From contig JAKLKC010000013.1 of assembly GCA_023150875.1 (NCBI GenBank), positions 1-64,000 on the forward strand: a stretch of 64,000 nt of DNA. Direction: 5' to 3'. The notes under the pieces were generated by a model. The model was given only the letters and a program-made list of their open reading frames with translations, made no database searches and had not been told where the DNA came from. The stretch's first letter is position 1. Each line of letters starts with the position of its first letter. The position numbers and the translations under genes are program-made. This document shows positions 42,223 to 51,698 of the stretch, piece by piece. This DNA comes from Myxococcota bacterium (lineage in GTDB: Bacteria > Myxococcota_A > UBA796 > UBA9615 > JAKLKC01).

Positions 42223-43176
42223 TCATCCAGTCGGCAAGGACGCCCGTCGCCTTGCCAGGAACGCCTCCATCGCAGAGGATAGCGGGGGCTCTGGGCGAAA
42301 CCCCACGAAGACTTGCTCGAAGAAACCCCACGCCCGACTCAGGTTCCCACAGCGCCGCGCGAAGGGATGAAACCAGACCCATGATAGTCCCCACTCGCTC
42401 TGTTGGGACGGCAAGCCCGCCCCGGCTCGGTCTACGAAGAGGCATGCGCCGACGACGGTGCTGGCGTCGCCTCGGTTGACCCAAAGGAAGGCTTCTGAAT
42501 CGCTGCCGTGGTCGTCGCGCGCGTACTGGACGAAGTCGAAGTGAAACTCTCTTTGGAAGTACATGGCGCACTGCTCGACCGCACGGCGGTAGGTTGCCGC
42601 GGACCTGGCTGTGACCCAGACCAATGCAGCCGGCATGCCGGGCAGGAACGGCTGTAGGCGGCTTGCGTCAGACCGTGGGTGAGAAGGAGGGGGATCTCCG
42701 CTGAGTCGCACCCTTGGTGCGTCGATGCACCAGCGTTGCGCCATCAGTGATTCCCACCGGTCGTCGTCGGATGGCGAGTGGCGCTTGGGTCTGTCGACGC
42801 TTGGGGTCCGGACCTCATGACCGCCATCCTCGCGGGCCAGTTGCCGCATGGTGGCGGATCGCCACGAATAGTCCCTTTGCGCCACTGGATCCCGAATCTT
42901 CTTGACATCGCTCCAAGAGCCAGGCTTCCCCCAAGCGTCGACTACCACCCAGGATCGGGACTCTAGGTAGCTCACTGCGTCCCGCATCTGCTGGAGTTCC
43001 ACCGCGTACTCGACCTCGCGCTCCACTCCTACCGGTGGCTGCCACCAGTAACCGCTGCCGATGGGTGTCCACCCGGAAACGGTCAAGTAGGCGGTCCGGT
43101 CTTGTCGCCGAAGGGTATGGGCAAAGCCGAGGCGGACGAGTTCGGCATGAGCGGCGGCTGGAAGGAGGCGGCGCAT
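42223..43176 (-). CDS. Hypothetical protein with GNAT-like C-terminal domain
   Basis: The 317-aa product starts at ATG 43176 (MRRLLPAAAHAELVRLGFAH). An N-terminal part (TLRRQDRTAYLTVSGWTP, EVEYAVELQQMRDAVSYLES) precedes a C-terminal block, YRRAVEQCAMYFQREFHFDF, AFLWVNRGDASTVVGACLFV, EWGLSWVWFHPFARRCG, whose order fits a GNAT acetyltransferase-like fold. It is convergent with the R-M pair, shares their lower GC content, and probably arrived with them. Substrate unknown; link to the defence pair is by position only. Confidence 0.6.
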   Translation of the reverse strand: MRRLLPAAAHAELVRLGFAHTLRRQDRTAYLTVSGWTPIGSGYWWQPPVGVEREVEYAVELQQMRDAVSYLESRSWVVVDAWGKPGSWSDVKKIRDPVAQRDYSWRSATMRQLAREDGGHEVRTPSVDRPKRHSPSDDDRWESLMAQRWCIDAPRVRLSGDPPPSHPRSDASRLQPFLPGMPAALVWVTARSAATYRRAVEQCAMYFQREFHFDFVQYARDDHGSDSEAFLWVNRGDASTVVGACLFVDRAGAGLPSQQSEWGLSWVWFHPFARRCGNLSRAWGFFEQVFVGFRPEPPLSSAMEAFLARRRASLPTG

Positions 43177-43244
43177 GCGCCATCCTATCGTGCGGACAGC
43201 GCGAACGCCAGGGCCGCCTTGGCCGTCGGCTGGCCCTGGGCCTG

Positions 43245-43545
43245 GGCGAGTCCGGTAGGGATCGGGCTTTCCATGCCCTCGTTCGCAGCAATGCCGGGGC
43301 CGGAGTTCGCTGTTCGCAAAGCGCCACGCGGGCCGCGTCCTTGGGGGTGTCGTACCGGTCGCGGACTCCAGGGAGACGGGGAGACGGTCGCCTGTGCCTG
43401 GCTGTCCGTCACCTTGCCGCTCGGGCACGCGGCGAGCGCCATGCTGGGGCGGTGTTGAGCGGACCCGTTCGCAGCAACGCTGGCGATAGTCCCGTTCCTG
43501 GTGCTGGAGGAGTGGGAGGCGTCGGAGGAGGATGGGAGTGACTTT
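43245..43545 (+). pseudogene. Decayed copy of the cation transporter at 56077
   Basis: Plus-strand frames give ASPVGIGLSMPSFAAMPG, later GETVACAWLSVTLPLG, and after an in-frame TGA (43456-43458) and a frame change VPFLVLEEWEASEE. These match ASPVGIGLSVFSLAVMPG, KETFACAWLSFTLLLG and IPFLVREGREAWEE of the intact transporter at 56077-56739, in the same order. Only the C-terminal half is left, with frameshifts and a stop, so no product is expected. Confidence 0.75.
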
Positions 43546-43674
43546 AGGACGATCTTCGGGACGATCATGGAGCGAGTACCATCAGATTTCGGCCAGGGTC
43601 CCTACCCGGCTTGTGGCCCCACCAGCCCCCGCCCGGACGACCTTCAGCTCAGCCCGGGCTTACGGACACGGCGC

Positions 43675-44607
43675 TCACGGACACCCCCCATTCGCCTGAT
43701 CGCAGGACTCCGCCGCATGCTCGCCCTCGACCTGGAGTGTGGCGTGCCCGATGCCGAACCGGTCCGCGAGGGCGGAGGTGATCGCGCGGAGCTGCTCGTC
43801 CGTGAGCCGGCCCTGGGCGACCAGGTGCGCGGTCAGGGCGGTGCGACGGGTCCCGAGGGGCCAGATGTGGAGGTCGTGGACCGACACGATGCCCGGGAGG
43901 CTGCGCAGGTAGGCGGACACGGCGTCGGGGTCGACGTGCTCGGGGACGACGTCCATGGCCAGGTCGAAGGCACCTCGCAGGACCGGCCAGGTCTGGACCA
44001 GGACCGCCGCGGAGATGAGCAGGCTGGTGGCGGGGTCGATCCAGGAGTGACCGGTCAGCCGCATTGCGAGGCCCGCCCCGACGACTCCCAGGGAGACCGC
44101 CGCGTCGCTCGCGAGGTGCAGGAAGGCGGCTCGGACGTTGAGGTCGTGCTTCCGCCCGACGGCGAACAGGGCCGCGCTCAGCCCGTTGACGGCGACCCCC
44201 ACGGCGGCGACGGCCATCACCGTCCCCCCGGCGACCTCCCCGACGGTGCCCAAGCGGCGCACCGATTCCCAGGCGATACCCCCTACTGCCACCAGGACCA
44301 GGACGGCGTTCGCCAGGGCGGCGAGGATGGTGGCCCGTTGATAGCCGTAGGTGCGGCGGACCGTGCGGGGAGCACGGGCGAAGTGCGCCGCGACGCCCGC
44401 CAGGGCGACCCCGGCGACGTCCCCGAGGTTGTGCCCGGCGTCGGCGAGTAGGGCCATGGAGCCCGCCCACACGCCCGCGAACACCTCGACCGCCACGAAG
44501 GTCAGGTTGAGGACGACCGCCCACGCGAAAGCCCGTCCGCTGGCGCTCTCGGACTCCCCCTGCACGAGGTGTCCGTGCCCGTGCTCGTGCGAGTGGTCGT
44601 GCGCCAT
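43675..44607 (-). CDS. czcD: Cation diffusion facilitator, CzcD type (Zn/Co/Cd exporter)
   Basis: The 310-aa product begins with a His-rich cytoplasmic tail (MAHDHSHEHGHGH); start ATG 44607 was chosen over 44685 for this. Six transmembrane helices follow. Metal-site motifs are ALLADAGHNLGD in TM2 and HLASDAAVSLG in TM5 (HxxxD type), and the C-terminal domain has IVSVHDLHIWPLGTRRTALTAH. It exchanges cytoplasmic Zn2+ or related ions for protons. It lies at the downstream end of the czc operon on the same strand and probably shares its induction by metals. Confidence 0.92.
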   Translation of the reverse strand: MAHDHSHEHGHGHLVQGESESASGRAFAWAVVLNLTFVAVEVFAGVWAGSMALLADAGHNLGDVAGVALAGVAAHFARAPRTVRRTYGYQRATILAALANAVLVLVAVGGIAWESVRRLGTVGEVAGGTVMAVAAVGVAVNGLSAALFAVGRKHDLNVRAAFLHLASDAAVSLGVVGAGLAMRLTGHSWIDPATSLLISAAVLVQTWPVLRGAFDLAMDVVPEHVDPDAVSAYLRSLPGIVSVHDLHIWPLGTRRTALTAHLVAQGRLTDEQLRAITSALADRFGIGHATLQVEGEHAAESCDQANGGCP

Positions 44608-44703
44608 CACGCCTCGTTCCCTTCCGCGCTCAGCACGGGCACCCGGATCCACCCGCCGTCGGGCGCGTCGCCCGAGGTGAGCCAAGCCCGGGGCCCGCCC
44701 CCA

Positions 44704-45048
44704 TCAAAGCGCCGCCTCACCGCGGTCCCCCGTGCGGATGCGGAGCGCGTCTTCAACAGGGAGGACGAACACCTTCCCGTCACCGACCCTGCCTGTGCGG
44801 GCGTGCTGGTGGACGGCCTGGAGCACCGCACCGACCTGCCCGTCGGGCACGACCAGCTCCAGCTTTACACGATCCACGGCGTGCACCGAGCCCGGGGCGC
44901 GGACCTCGCCCAAGCGGTCCGGTCCCCGGCGGCGCCCGTATCCGCGACAGTCCGTCACGGTGATCGCCCCCACCCCAGGCAGCGCCTGGAGGGCGTCGAC
45001 CACGTCACTTAGCCGCGACGGCTGAAGTATGGCGAGCACCAGCTTCAT
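44704..45048 (-). CDS. P-II-like small signalling protein of metal efflux operons
   Basis: The 114-aa product starts MKLVLAILQPSRLSDVVDAL and has GVGAITVTDCRGYGRRRG, VKLELVVPDGQVGAVLQAV and GRVGDGKVFVLPVEDALRIR, the ferredoxin-like fold and T/B-loop blocks of the GlnB family. P-II-like members linked with heavy-metal RND pumps are thought to sense ligand state or metal. The uridylylation-type Tyr of GlnB is replaced by the GYGRRRG loop. It overlaps the CzcA 3' end by 44 bp, so it is made from the same message. Confidence 0.85.
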   Translation of the reverse strand: MKLVLAILQPSRLSDVVDALQALPGVGAITVTDCRGYGRRRGPDRLGEVRAPGSVHAVDRVKLELVVPDGQVGAVLQAVHQHARTGRVGDGKVFVLPVEDALRIRTGDRGEAAL

Positions 45049-48000
45049 CTTCTCCTCCGTCGGCGGGCTCGCCCCGGCGGGCGTTGCCTCGGTCGAACCA
45101 CGGGTACAGGGTCGGAAGGACCAGGAGGGTCAGGAGGGTGGCGGTCACAAGGCCCCCGATGACCACGGTGGCGAGCGGCTTCTGCACCTCGGCTCCAGCG
45201 CCGTGGGCCAGCGCCATGGGGATGAAGCCCAGCGACGCCACCAGCGCCGTGGTCAGCACGGGACGGAGCCGCAGGTGCGCGGCGTCATGGGCGGCCCGCT
45301 CCGGGGACAGCCCGTCCTCGCGCAGGTGGCGGATGGTGGAGACCAGGACCAGCCCGTTGAGCACCGCCACGCCGAACAGGGCGATGAAGCCCACCCCCGC
45401 CGAGATGCTCAAGGGCATGCCCCGGACCCCGAGGGCCAGCACTCCCCCCGTGACCGCGAAGGGGATGTTGAGGTAGATGAGCAACGCGGGACGGAAGGCA
45501 CCGAAGGTGGTGTAGAGCAGCAGGAAGATGATGCCCAGGGTCAGGGGGACCACCAGCCCGAGGCGGCGGGACGCGGCGGTGAGGTTCTCGAACTGCCCGC
45601 CCCAATCGATCCAGTAGCCAGCGGGTAGCTCGACCTGACTCCCAATGGCCGCCCGGGCCTCGTCCACGAACCCCTTGAGGTCCCGGCCCCGCACGTTCGC
45701 CTCGATGGTGAGGCGCCGCTGGGCGTTCTCCCGGCTCACCTGCGCCGGGCCTTCCTCGACGTCGATGCGGGCGAGCTGGGACAGGGGGACGAGCTGGCCG
45801 CCTGGGCCCTGGATGCGGATGCCGGCGATCTGCTCGACGCTCTGGCGGGCATCGGGCGCGATCCGGACTTGGAGGGCGAAGCGCTTCTGCCCTTCCAGCA
45901 CCGTCCCGACCTGCTTGCCGCCGACCGCCTCCACCGCCTCCAGGACCTCGCTGGCGTTGATGCCGTAGCGGGCGATGGCGTCCCGGTCGATCCGCACCCG
46001 AGCCACGGGGAGACCTGCCACCTGCTCCGCCTTGACGTCCGCGGCTCCCGGGACCTTGCCCAGCGCGGCGACCAGGCGGTCCCCGAGGCGCTTGAGGGTG
46101 TCCAGGTCCTCGCCGTAGAGCTTCAGCGCCACATCGGAACGGACCCCCGCGATCAGCTCGCTCACCCGCAGCTCGATCGGCTGAGAGTATGAGAACAGGC
46201 TCCCGGGGACCTCGCGTTTCAGCGCGTCGTCGAAGGCGGAGATCAGCCCCTCCCGGTCTCCGGCGGTCTTCCACTCCTCCCGGGGCTTGAGCATCACGAA
46301 GACGTCGCTGATCTCCACGCCCATGGGGTCGGTGGCGATCTCGGCGCGGCCGGTCTTGGAGACCACCGTGGTGACCTCGGGGAACCGCTTGAGCACCCGC
46401 TCGACCAGCCCCGACTGGCGGACCGACTCCTCCAGGGAGACCGACGGGACCCGCCACGTCTGGAGCGCGATGGCGCCCTCGTCCAGCCGGGGGACGAACT
46501 CCGCACCCAGGAAGGGGATCACCGCCAGGCTCCCCACCAGGCAGGCCACTGCAATCCCCACCGTCCGCCTGCGGTGCCCGAGGCACCAGGCAAGGGCGGG
46601 CTCGTAGACCTTCCGCGCCCCCCGGACGAGGAAGCTCTCCTCCTCGCGGGCCCCGAGCGGCAGCAGGAGCGAGGCCAGGGCCGGCACGAAGGTCAGGGCC
46701 AGCACCAGCGCCCCCGCCAGGGCGCAGATCACGGTGATGGCCATCGGCCGGAACATCTTCCCCTCGATCCCGGTGAGGGCGAGGATGGGGACGTAGACCA
46801 CGGTGATGATGAGGATCCCGAAGACGGTGGCGCCCCGCATCTCCACCGCCGAGCGGTACACCACCTCGTCCCGCTCGGAGCGGTCCAGGGGACGGTGGAG
46901 GGCGTGGCCCTGCTCCGCGATCCGGCGCATCGCGTTCTCGACGATGATCACTGCGCCGTCGACGATGAGGCCGAAGTCGATGGCGCCGAGGGACATCAGG
47001 TTGCCCGACACGCCGAACGCCCTCATGCCCAGGAACGCGAACAGCATCGACAGAGGGATGGCGCTGGCCACCACGACGCCCGCGCGCAGGTTCCGTAGTG
47101 TGAGGAACAAGACGGCGATCACCAGCACCCCGCCCTCGATGAGGTTGCGGGCGACGGTGTGGATCGTCTTCCAGACCAGCTCGGTGCGGTCGTAGAAGGG
47201 GTCGATGGTGACCCCCTTGGGGAGGGCGGGACCGATCTGCGCCACGGCCTCCTTCACCCCTTCGACCACCTCCCGGGAGTTGGCGCCCATGAGCATCATC
47301 ACGATGCCGGTGACCGCCTCGCCCCGACCGTCCCGGGTGACCGCGCCCTGGCGGACCATGGGGGCGAACGCCACCTTCCCCACGTCCCGGACATAGACCG
47401 GGGTGCCCTCGCCCGACGTCGCCAGCACGATGTTCCCGATGTCGTCGAGGTCCTCGACCAGCCCCTCGCCGCGTACCAGCACCTGCTCCTGGGCGCGGGC
47501 GATGTATGCGCCGCCGGTGTTGGCGTTGTTGGCCGCGAGGGCGTCGAACACCTGGTCGAGGGACAGCCGGTAGGCCCCGAGGCGGGCCGGATCCACCTGG
47601 ACCTCGTAGGTCTTCAGCTCCCCCCCGAAGCTGTTGACCTCGATGACCCCCGGCACCTGGCGGAGCCGCGGTGCCACCTGCCACTCCAGGATGCTCCTCA
47701 GGTCCATGGGCGAGTACCCTTCGCCCCTCACCTCGAACTGGTAGATCTCCCCGAGACCCGTGGAGATGGGGCCCATCTCGGGGGACCCGTACCCCTCCGG
47801 GATCTCCTCCTTCGCCGTCGTCAGCCGCTCCTGGACGAGTTGGCGGGCGAAGTAGATGTCGGTGCCGTCCTCGAAGACGACGGTGACGACGGACAGCCCG
47901 AACTTGGAGACGGACCGCACCTCCTCCAGGCCCGGCAGGCCGGTCATGGCCATCTCGACGGGGAAGGTGATGAAGCGCTCCACCTCCACCGGTCCCAAGG

Positions 48001-48163
48001 CCGGGCTGGAGGTGAGGACCTGCACCTGGACGTTGGTGACGTCGGGCACGGCGTCGATGGGCAGTTGGCGCAGCGCCTGGAGCCCCGCGCCGACGAGGAG
48101 CAGGGCCAGGGCCAGGACCAGGAAGCGCTGCTCGATGGAGAACCGGATCAGGCGGTCGAACAT
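45005..48163 (-). CDS. czcA: CzcA-type heavy-metal RND efflux pump
   Basis: The 1052-aa inner-membrane proton/metal antiporter of a tripartite pump. It has the N-terminal helix (FSIEQRFLVLALALLLVGAG), porter domains, and the proton-relay signature GAIDFGLIVDGAVIIVENAM around residues 395-415. The DFG/DGA/VEN residues are those of the Zn/Co/Cd class (HME1) rather than the copper/silver class. The length matches family members. It works with the adaptor (48176) and outer-membrane channel (49429). Substrate class is inferred from the signature. Confidence 0.95.
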   Translation of the reverse strand: MFDRLIRFSIEQRFLVLALALLLVGAGLQALRQLPIDAVPDVTNVQVQVLTSSPALGPVEVERFITFPVEMAMTGLPGLEEVRSVSKFGLSVVTVVFEDGTDIYFARQLVQERLTTAKEEIPEGYGSPEMGPISTGLGEIYQFEVRGEGYSPMDLRSILEWQVAPRLRQVPGVIEVNSFGGELKTYEVQVDPARLGAYRLSLDQVFDALAANNANTGGAYIARAQEQVLVRGEGLVEDLDDIGNIVLATSGEGTPVYVRDVGKVAFAPMVRQGAVTRDGRGEAVTGIVMMLMGANSREVVEGVKEAVAQIGPALPKGVTIDPFYDRTELVWKTIHTVARNLIEGGVLVIAVLFLTLRNLRAGVVVASAIPLSMLFAFLGMRAFGVSGNLMSLGAIDFGLIVDGAVIIVENAMRRIAEQGHALHRPLDRSERDEVVYRSAVEMRGATVFGILIITVVYVPILALTGIEGKMFRPMAITVICALAGALVLALTFVPALASLLLPLGAREEESFLVRGARKVYEPALAWCLGHRRRTVGIAVACLVGSLAVIPFLGAEFVPRLDEGAIALQTWRVPSVSLEESVRQSGLVERVLKRFPEVTTVVSKTGRAEIATDPMGVEISDVFVMLKPREEWKTAGDREGLISAFDDALKREVPGSLFSYSQPIELRVSELIAGVRSDVALKLYGEDLDTLKRLGDRLVAALGKVPGAADVKAEQVAGLPVARVRIDRDAIARYGINASEVLEAVEAVGGKQVGTVLEGQKRFALQVRIAPDARQSVEQIAGIRIQGPGGQLVPLSQLARIDVEEGPAQVSRENAQRRLTIEANVRGRDLKGFVDEARAAIGSQVELPAGYWIDWGGQFENLTAASRRLGLVVPLTLGIIFLLLYTTFGAFRPALLIYLNIPFAVTGGVLALGVRGMPLSISAGVGFIALFGVAVLNGLVLVSTIRHLREDGLSPERAAHDAAHLRLRPVLTTALVASLGFIPMALAHGAGAEVQKPLATVVIGGLVTATLLTLLVLPTLYPWFDRGNARRGEPADGGEDEAGARHTSAVAAK

Positions 48164-48175
48164 GGGCCGGCCCTC

Positions 48176-49432
48176 CTAGTGGTCGTGGTCGCCCATGCTC
48201 TCCTTGGAGAGCTCGGACTTCAGGATGAAGGCGCCCCGGGCCACCACGGTCTCCCCGCCGGTGAGCCCGATCCGCACCTCCGCCTCGGAGGCGGTAGTGG
48301 CGCCGACCTCGACCTCCACGGGTCGGAAGCGGTTCGGGCCCACGGCTACGAAGACCACCGCTTCCCCGCCGACCGCCTGGACCGCCTCGCGAGGGATCAC
48401 TACCGCGGACGGTGCCCCCGTCGGAGCTTCGGGCGCGCCCCCGACCGCGATCTCGGCGGTGGCGAACATGCCCGGCTTGAGGGCGCGCTCGGGGTTCCCC
48501 ACCGCCACCCGGACCTCGACGGTGCGGCTCTGCTCCTCGACCACGTCGCCTACGTAGTCGACCTTCCCTTCGAAGCGGGCTTCGGGCAGGGAGCCGACGG
48601 TCAACGCCACCGGCTGCCCCGGCCGCACCCGGGCGACGTCCGACTCGGCGATCTCCAGGATGGCCCACAGTCGGGACAGGTCTCCCACGGTGAAGAGGTG
48701 GGAAGCGCCCTCCACCGACTCCCCGAGGGTGGCGTCCACCTGTACGACCGTCCCGGTGAGCGGCGAACGCAGCGGGAACTGGGAGCTGAAGTGCTCGTCG
48801 GCCTTGAGCGCCTTCACCTCGGCCTCGGACAGGCCAAGGGCGTGCAGGCGGGCATCCGCGGTATCGACGGCGGCCTGGGCCTCGGCCAGGTCAGCCTCCG
48901 CCTCCCGGACGTCCCGGGCGGCGCTGATCCCCTTGTCGACGAGGCCCCTCGCCCGGTCGAGGTTCGTCTCGGCGACCTGGGCCCGCTTGGCGGCGGCCAG
49001 GTACTCGGCCCGGGCCTGGCCCAGCTCCGGGCTCTCCATGAGGGCCAGCACCTGGCCCCGGCGCACGTCCTGGCCCAGGCGGACCGGGATCTCGGCGACC
49101 CGGCCGGCGACCCGCGCGCCCACCTTGACCACCCCGTCCTGGGTGAACGCGAACCGCGCCGGCACGGTGAGCGTGCCCGACAGCGGCCGGCGCTCCGCGG
49201 TCACCAGGCGGATCTCCGCCGAGCGCATGGCTTCGGGGGTGAGCGCCACCTCTTCCCGCTCGTGCCCCTCTCCGTGTGCTTCCGGGTGCCCTGCGTCTTC
49301 GCCGGGGCCGGCGTGGGGCTCGCCCTTCTCCCCGGCGTGATCGGCTCCGGGGGGGAGATGGCCCTCCGTTCCCGCCCCGCAGCCCGCGAGCGCGACGACG
49401 AGGCCCAGAAGACCGATTTGTGCGCGCGTCAT
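48176..49432 (-). CDS. czcB: CzcB-type periplasmic adaptor lipoprotein
   Basis: The 418-aa product has a lipoprotein signal (MTRAQIGLLGLVVALAGCGA). A His/Glu-rich N-terminal stretch (GADHAGEKGEPHAGPG, HPEAHGEGHERE) could chelate metal. Membrane-fusion domains follow: GARVAGRVAEIPVRLGQDV (biotinyl-lipoyl half), a helical hairpin (LAEAQAAVDTADARLHALG), and RPGQPVALTVGSLPEARFEG (beta barrel). It links the CzcA pump to the outer-membrane channel. ATGA overlap with the upstream channel gene. Confidence 0.93.
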   Translation of the reverse strand: MTRAQIGLLGLVVALAGCGAGTEGHLPPGADHAGEKGEPHAGPGEDAGHPEAHGEGHEREEVALTPEAMRSAEIRLVTAERRPLSGTLTVPARFAFTQDGVVKVGARVAGRVAEIPVRLGQDVRRGQVLALMESPELGQARAEYLAAAKRAQVAETNLDRARGLVDKGISAARDVREAEADLAEAQAAVDTADARLHALGLSEAEVKALKADEHFSSQFPLRSPLTGTVVQVDATLGESVEGASHLFTVGDLSRLWAILEIAESDVARVRPGQPVALTVGSLPEARFEGKVDYVGDVVEEQSRTVEVRVAVGNPERALKPGMFATAEIAVGGAPEAPTGAPSAVVIPREAVQAVGGEAVVFVAVGPNRFRPVEVEVGATTASEAEVRIGLTGGETVVARGAFILKSELSKESMGDHDH

Positions 49433-50664
49433 TCCGTCCTCCCGATCGCGCGGTCCAGCTCGGCCTGCGCGCGGTTCAGCTCCTCCAGGGCATCGATCCA
49501 GGCTCGCTGGCCTTCCAGCGTCTCGCGGCGGACGAGCAGAAGCTGCAAGAAGTCGATCTCCCCCGCCCGGTAGGCCTCGTTGACGATTCGCAGGTTCTCC
49601 TCCAGGGCCGAGAGCACCTCGTCCCCGAACGCCTGCGCGGCGGCCACTGCCGCCTGGTACCGGGCCAGGGCGAGCCGCACCTCCTGCTGCACGCGGCGCT
49701 CCGCCGTGGCGAGGGCCAGCTCCGCTTGGGTGGCCCGGGCGCGGGCCTCTCCCCGGCCCGTCTGGTTCCGATCGAACAGGGGGAGGGGCAGGGTCAGCCC
49801 CGCCTGCACCGTGGTGGCGCCCTCCTCCTGTCCATAGGTGACCCCGACCGTGGGGTTGGGCGCCCCCTCGGCCGCCGCGAGTCGCCGGCCCGCCAGCGCC
49901 GCGTCCCTCTCCGCCCGGGCGGCCGCGAGGTCGGCGCGGGTGGTGGCCTGGGCGAGCAGGTCCTCCAGGCGGGGCGCGGGGGCGCCCGGGGCCGGAGCCA
50001 GGTCGCCTGCCGTATTCAGGTCCTCGTCCGGGGGTAGGGCCAGCAGGAGCTTCAGCTCGGCCAGGGCCGCCGCCTGCTCGCGCTGGGTGTGGGCCATGTC
50101 CCGGGCGGAACGACCGACTTCGGCGCGAGCCGTGTTGACCTCGATGCGCGCCGCCTCTCCCGCCCTGTACCGCTCCTCTGCGGCCCGGAGCGCATCCTCC
50201 GCCAGCTCGCGGGCCTCGGCCGCGAGCCGCACCCTCTGCTCCGCGGCCTGCAAGGCTCCAAAGGCGGCTCGGACCTGCGCCGAGAGGTCGGCCCGTCGCG
50301 CCGCCAGCCTCGCTTCGGCGGCGGAGAGCGCGGCCCGGGCGGCGGCGGCGCGGTGCACCGGCTGGCCCGCCACCTCAAGCTCCTGCGAGACCCCCACCTC
50401 GAAGTCCAGGGTCCGGCCCTCGGGGCTCCGCCGGGGTCCGACCGCTCCCTCAGCCTGGGGGTTGAAGCGGAAGGGGATCCGGGCGGCGTTGAGGGTGGCC
50501 CTCGCGGCGTCGACCTCGGCCCTGAGGGACTGGATCTCGGGGTTTTCTTCCAGTGCCCGTGCGACTGCCTCGCCGCGCGTCAGCTCGCGCGCGGAGGCAG
50601 GTACGGGCGAAGCAGCGGCGATCGCCCATAGGGCGAGCCCCGCGCGGATCGCTCCACGCAGCAT
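49429..50664 (-). CDS. czcC: CzcC/TolC-family outer membrane channel
   Basis: The 411-aa product has a Sec signal (LALWAIAAASPVPASAREL) and two TolC-type repeat halves, each with long amphipathic helices (NPEIQSLRAEVDAARATL; RADLAAARAERDAALAGR) and FDRNQTGRGEARARATQAEL. It forms the exit duct of the pump. First gene of the czcCBA set; transcription probably starts just upstream or at the 50754 gene. Confidence 0.93.
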   Translation of the reverse strand: MLRGAIRAGLALWAIAAASPVPASARELTRGEAVARALEENPEIQSLRAEVDAARATLNAARIPFRFNPQAEGAVGPRRSPEGRTLDFEVGVSQELEVAGQPVHRAAAARAALSAAEARLAARRADLSAQVRAAFGALQAAEQRVRLAAEARELAEDALRAAEERYRAGEAARIEVNTARAEVGRSARDMAHTQREQAAALAELKLLLALPPDEDLNTAGDLAPAPGAPAPRLEDLLAQATTRADLAAARAERDAALAGRRLAAAEGAPNPTVGVTYGQEEGATTVQAGLTLPLPLFDRNQTGRGEARARATQAELALATAERRVQQEVRLALARYQAAVAAAQAFGDEVLSALEENLRIVNEAYRAGEIDFLQLLLVRRETLEGQRAWIDALEELNRAQAELDRAIGRTE

Positions 50665-50753
50665 CGATGATCTCCTTGGTCGCGGACGGAGTCGCAGCCC
50701 CCTGCGGCCCCCTGGGTCTCAGGGAGTTAGAGGAGACCTTGCCCAGGGCGACG

Positions 50754-51086
50754 TCAGGAGATCGGAGGGCGGAAGGGCTGGTGACGGAAGCCGTCGCGGG
50801 GAGAGGCTTCGTCCGCCTGGAAGGCGGGACGGGTCTCGGCGCTCCGGACCGAGGCGGTCTGGGCGCGCTCCGCCACCGGAGGTGAGACGGGCTGGCTGGC
50901 GCAGCACCCGCAGTGGTGGGCGATGGGGGTGCAGCCGTGCTCGTCGCCCCCCGGGAGGTCGTCCTCTTCCGGGACCGAGTGGGCGAAGTGCCCCGTCGTC
51001 ACCCGGTGCGCGACGGCCTCGACCACCTCCCCGAGGGCGGGGCAGAGGCTGAAGACCATCATGGCGATGAGGAGCAAGCGAGCCAC
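50754..51086 (-). CDS. Small exported His/Cys-containing protein upstream of czcCBA
   Basis: GTG start 51086 gives VARLLLIAMMVFSLCPALGE, a signal-like hydrophobic segment. Then come HRVTTGHFAHSVPEEDD, HGCTPIAHHCGCCASQP and a Ser/Arg tail. The metal-binding residues and position suggest a periplasmic metal sensor or buffer of the czc operon. Small proteins ending in a CxCC-type motif are common before such operons. A longer frame back to 51182 lacks a signal and is less likely. Confidence 0.62.
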   Translation of the reverse strand: MARLLLIAMMVFSLCPALGEVVEAVAHRVTTGHFAHSVPEEDDLPGGDEHGCTPIAHHCGCCASQPVSPPVAERAQTASVRSAETRPAFQADEASPRDGFRHQPFRPPIS

Positions 51087-51245
51087 GGCGCTAGGATATA
51101 GGGCGATGCGGTTCGGGGTGCAAGCCCGCCCTCGCCAGCTCGGAGCGATGGTCGGGTGGTCAGCCGCCTGCTTGTCCGCCACGGTGGGGGTCGGCTAGAG
51201 TTCCCGCGACTCCCGGCAACAGCGGCCTGGTAGCCTGTGTGCTGC

Positions 51246-51698
51246 ATGTTTCCTTTGTCGTACCCGACCGCCGCGATGATCGTCTTCGTGTCCTTGGCGT
51301 CGGCCGGTTGCGACTCCGACGCCGAAGCGTGCGGCAGCTTCGGCGTCGCGCAGCCGGACCTGACCGACATCCAGGAGCGCGTTTTCGACAACAGCTGTGC
51401 CTTCAGTTCGTGCCACTCCGGGGCTGCACCCCAGGCTGGCCTCGACCTGTCCACGGTCGAAGCCGCCTTCGCCTCCCTCGTGGGCGCGGCTGCCGAAACC
51501 ACCACCAGCGACTGGGTCCGGGTGGCGCCGGGTGACCCGGGTCGCAGCTACCTGATGGTCAAGCTCAAGGGGCAGGGCATCGAGGCCAACCCCGAGTACC
51601 CGGACACCGAACCCATGCCTCCACCGGCCGGAGGCATCTGCGAGCGCAACATCCAGGCCATCAGCGACTGGATCGCGACCGGCGCCGAGGGACCATGA
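51246..51698 (+). CDS. Lipoprotein with CHSG motif
   Basis: The 150-aa product starts MFPLSYPTAAMIVFVSLASA with lipobox ASAGC. The mature part has FDNSCAFSSCHSGAAPQAG, the SCHSG motif of many Myxococcota lipoproteins (CX4CH, a possible heme or metal site), and ends PPPAGGICERNIQAISDWIA, a pattern of cytochrome-like domains. It opens a rightward run of five exported proteins, divergent from the czc operon. Function unknown. Confidence 0.75.
   Translation: MFPLSYPTAAMIVFVSLASAGCDSDAEACGSFGVAQPDLTDIQERVFDNSCAFSSCHSGAAPQAGLDLSTVEAAFASLVGAAAETTTSDWVRVAPGDPGRSYLMVKLKGQGIEANPEYPDTEPMPPPAGGICERNIQAISDWIATGAEGP

Noticed and set aside
43185-43568. 127-aa minus-strand ORF as a gene
   Set aside because: It is the antisense of the decayed cation-transporter copy.
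45285-48668. 1127-aa minus-strand ORF in another frame over czcA
   Set aside because: Arg/Gly/Pro-rich shadow of czcA without family motifs.
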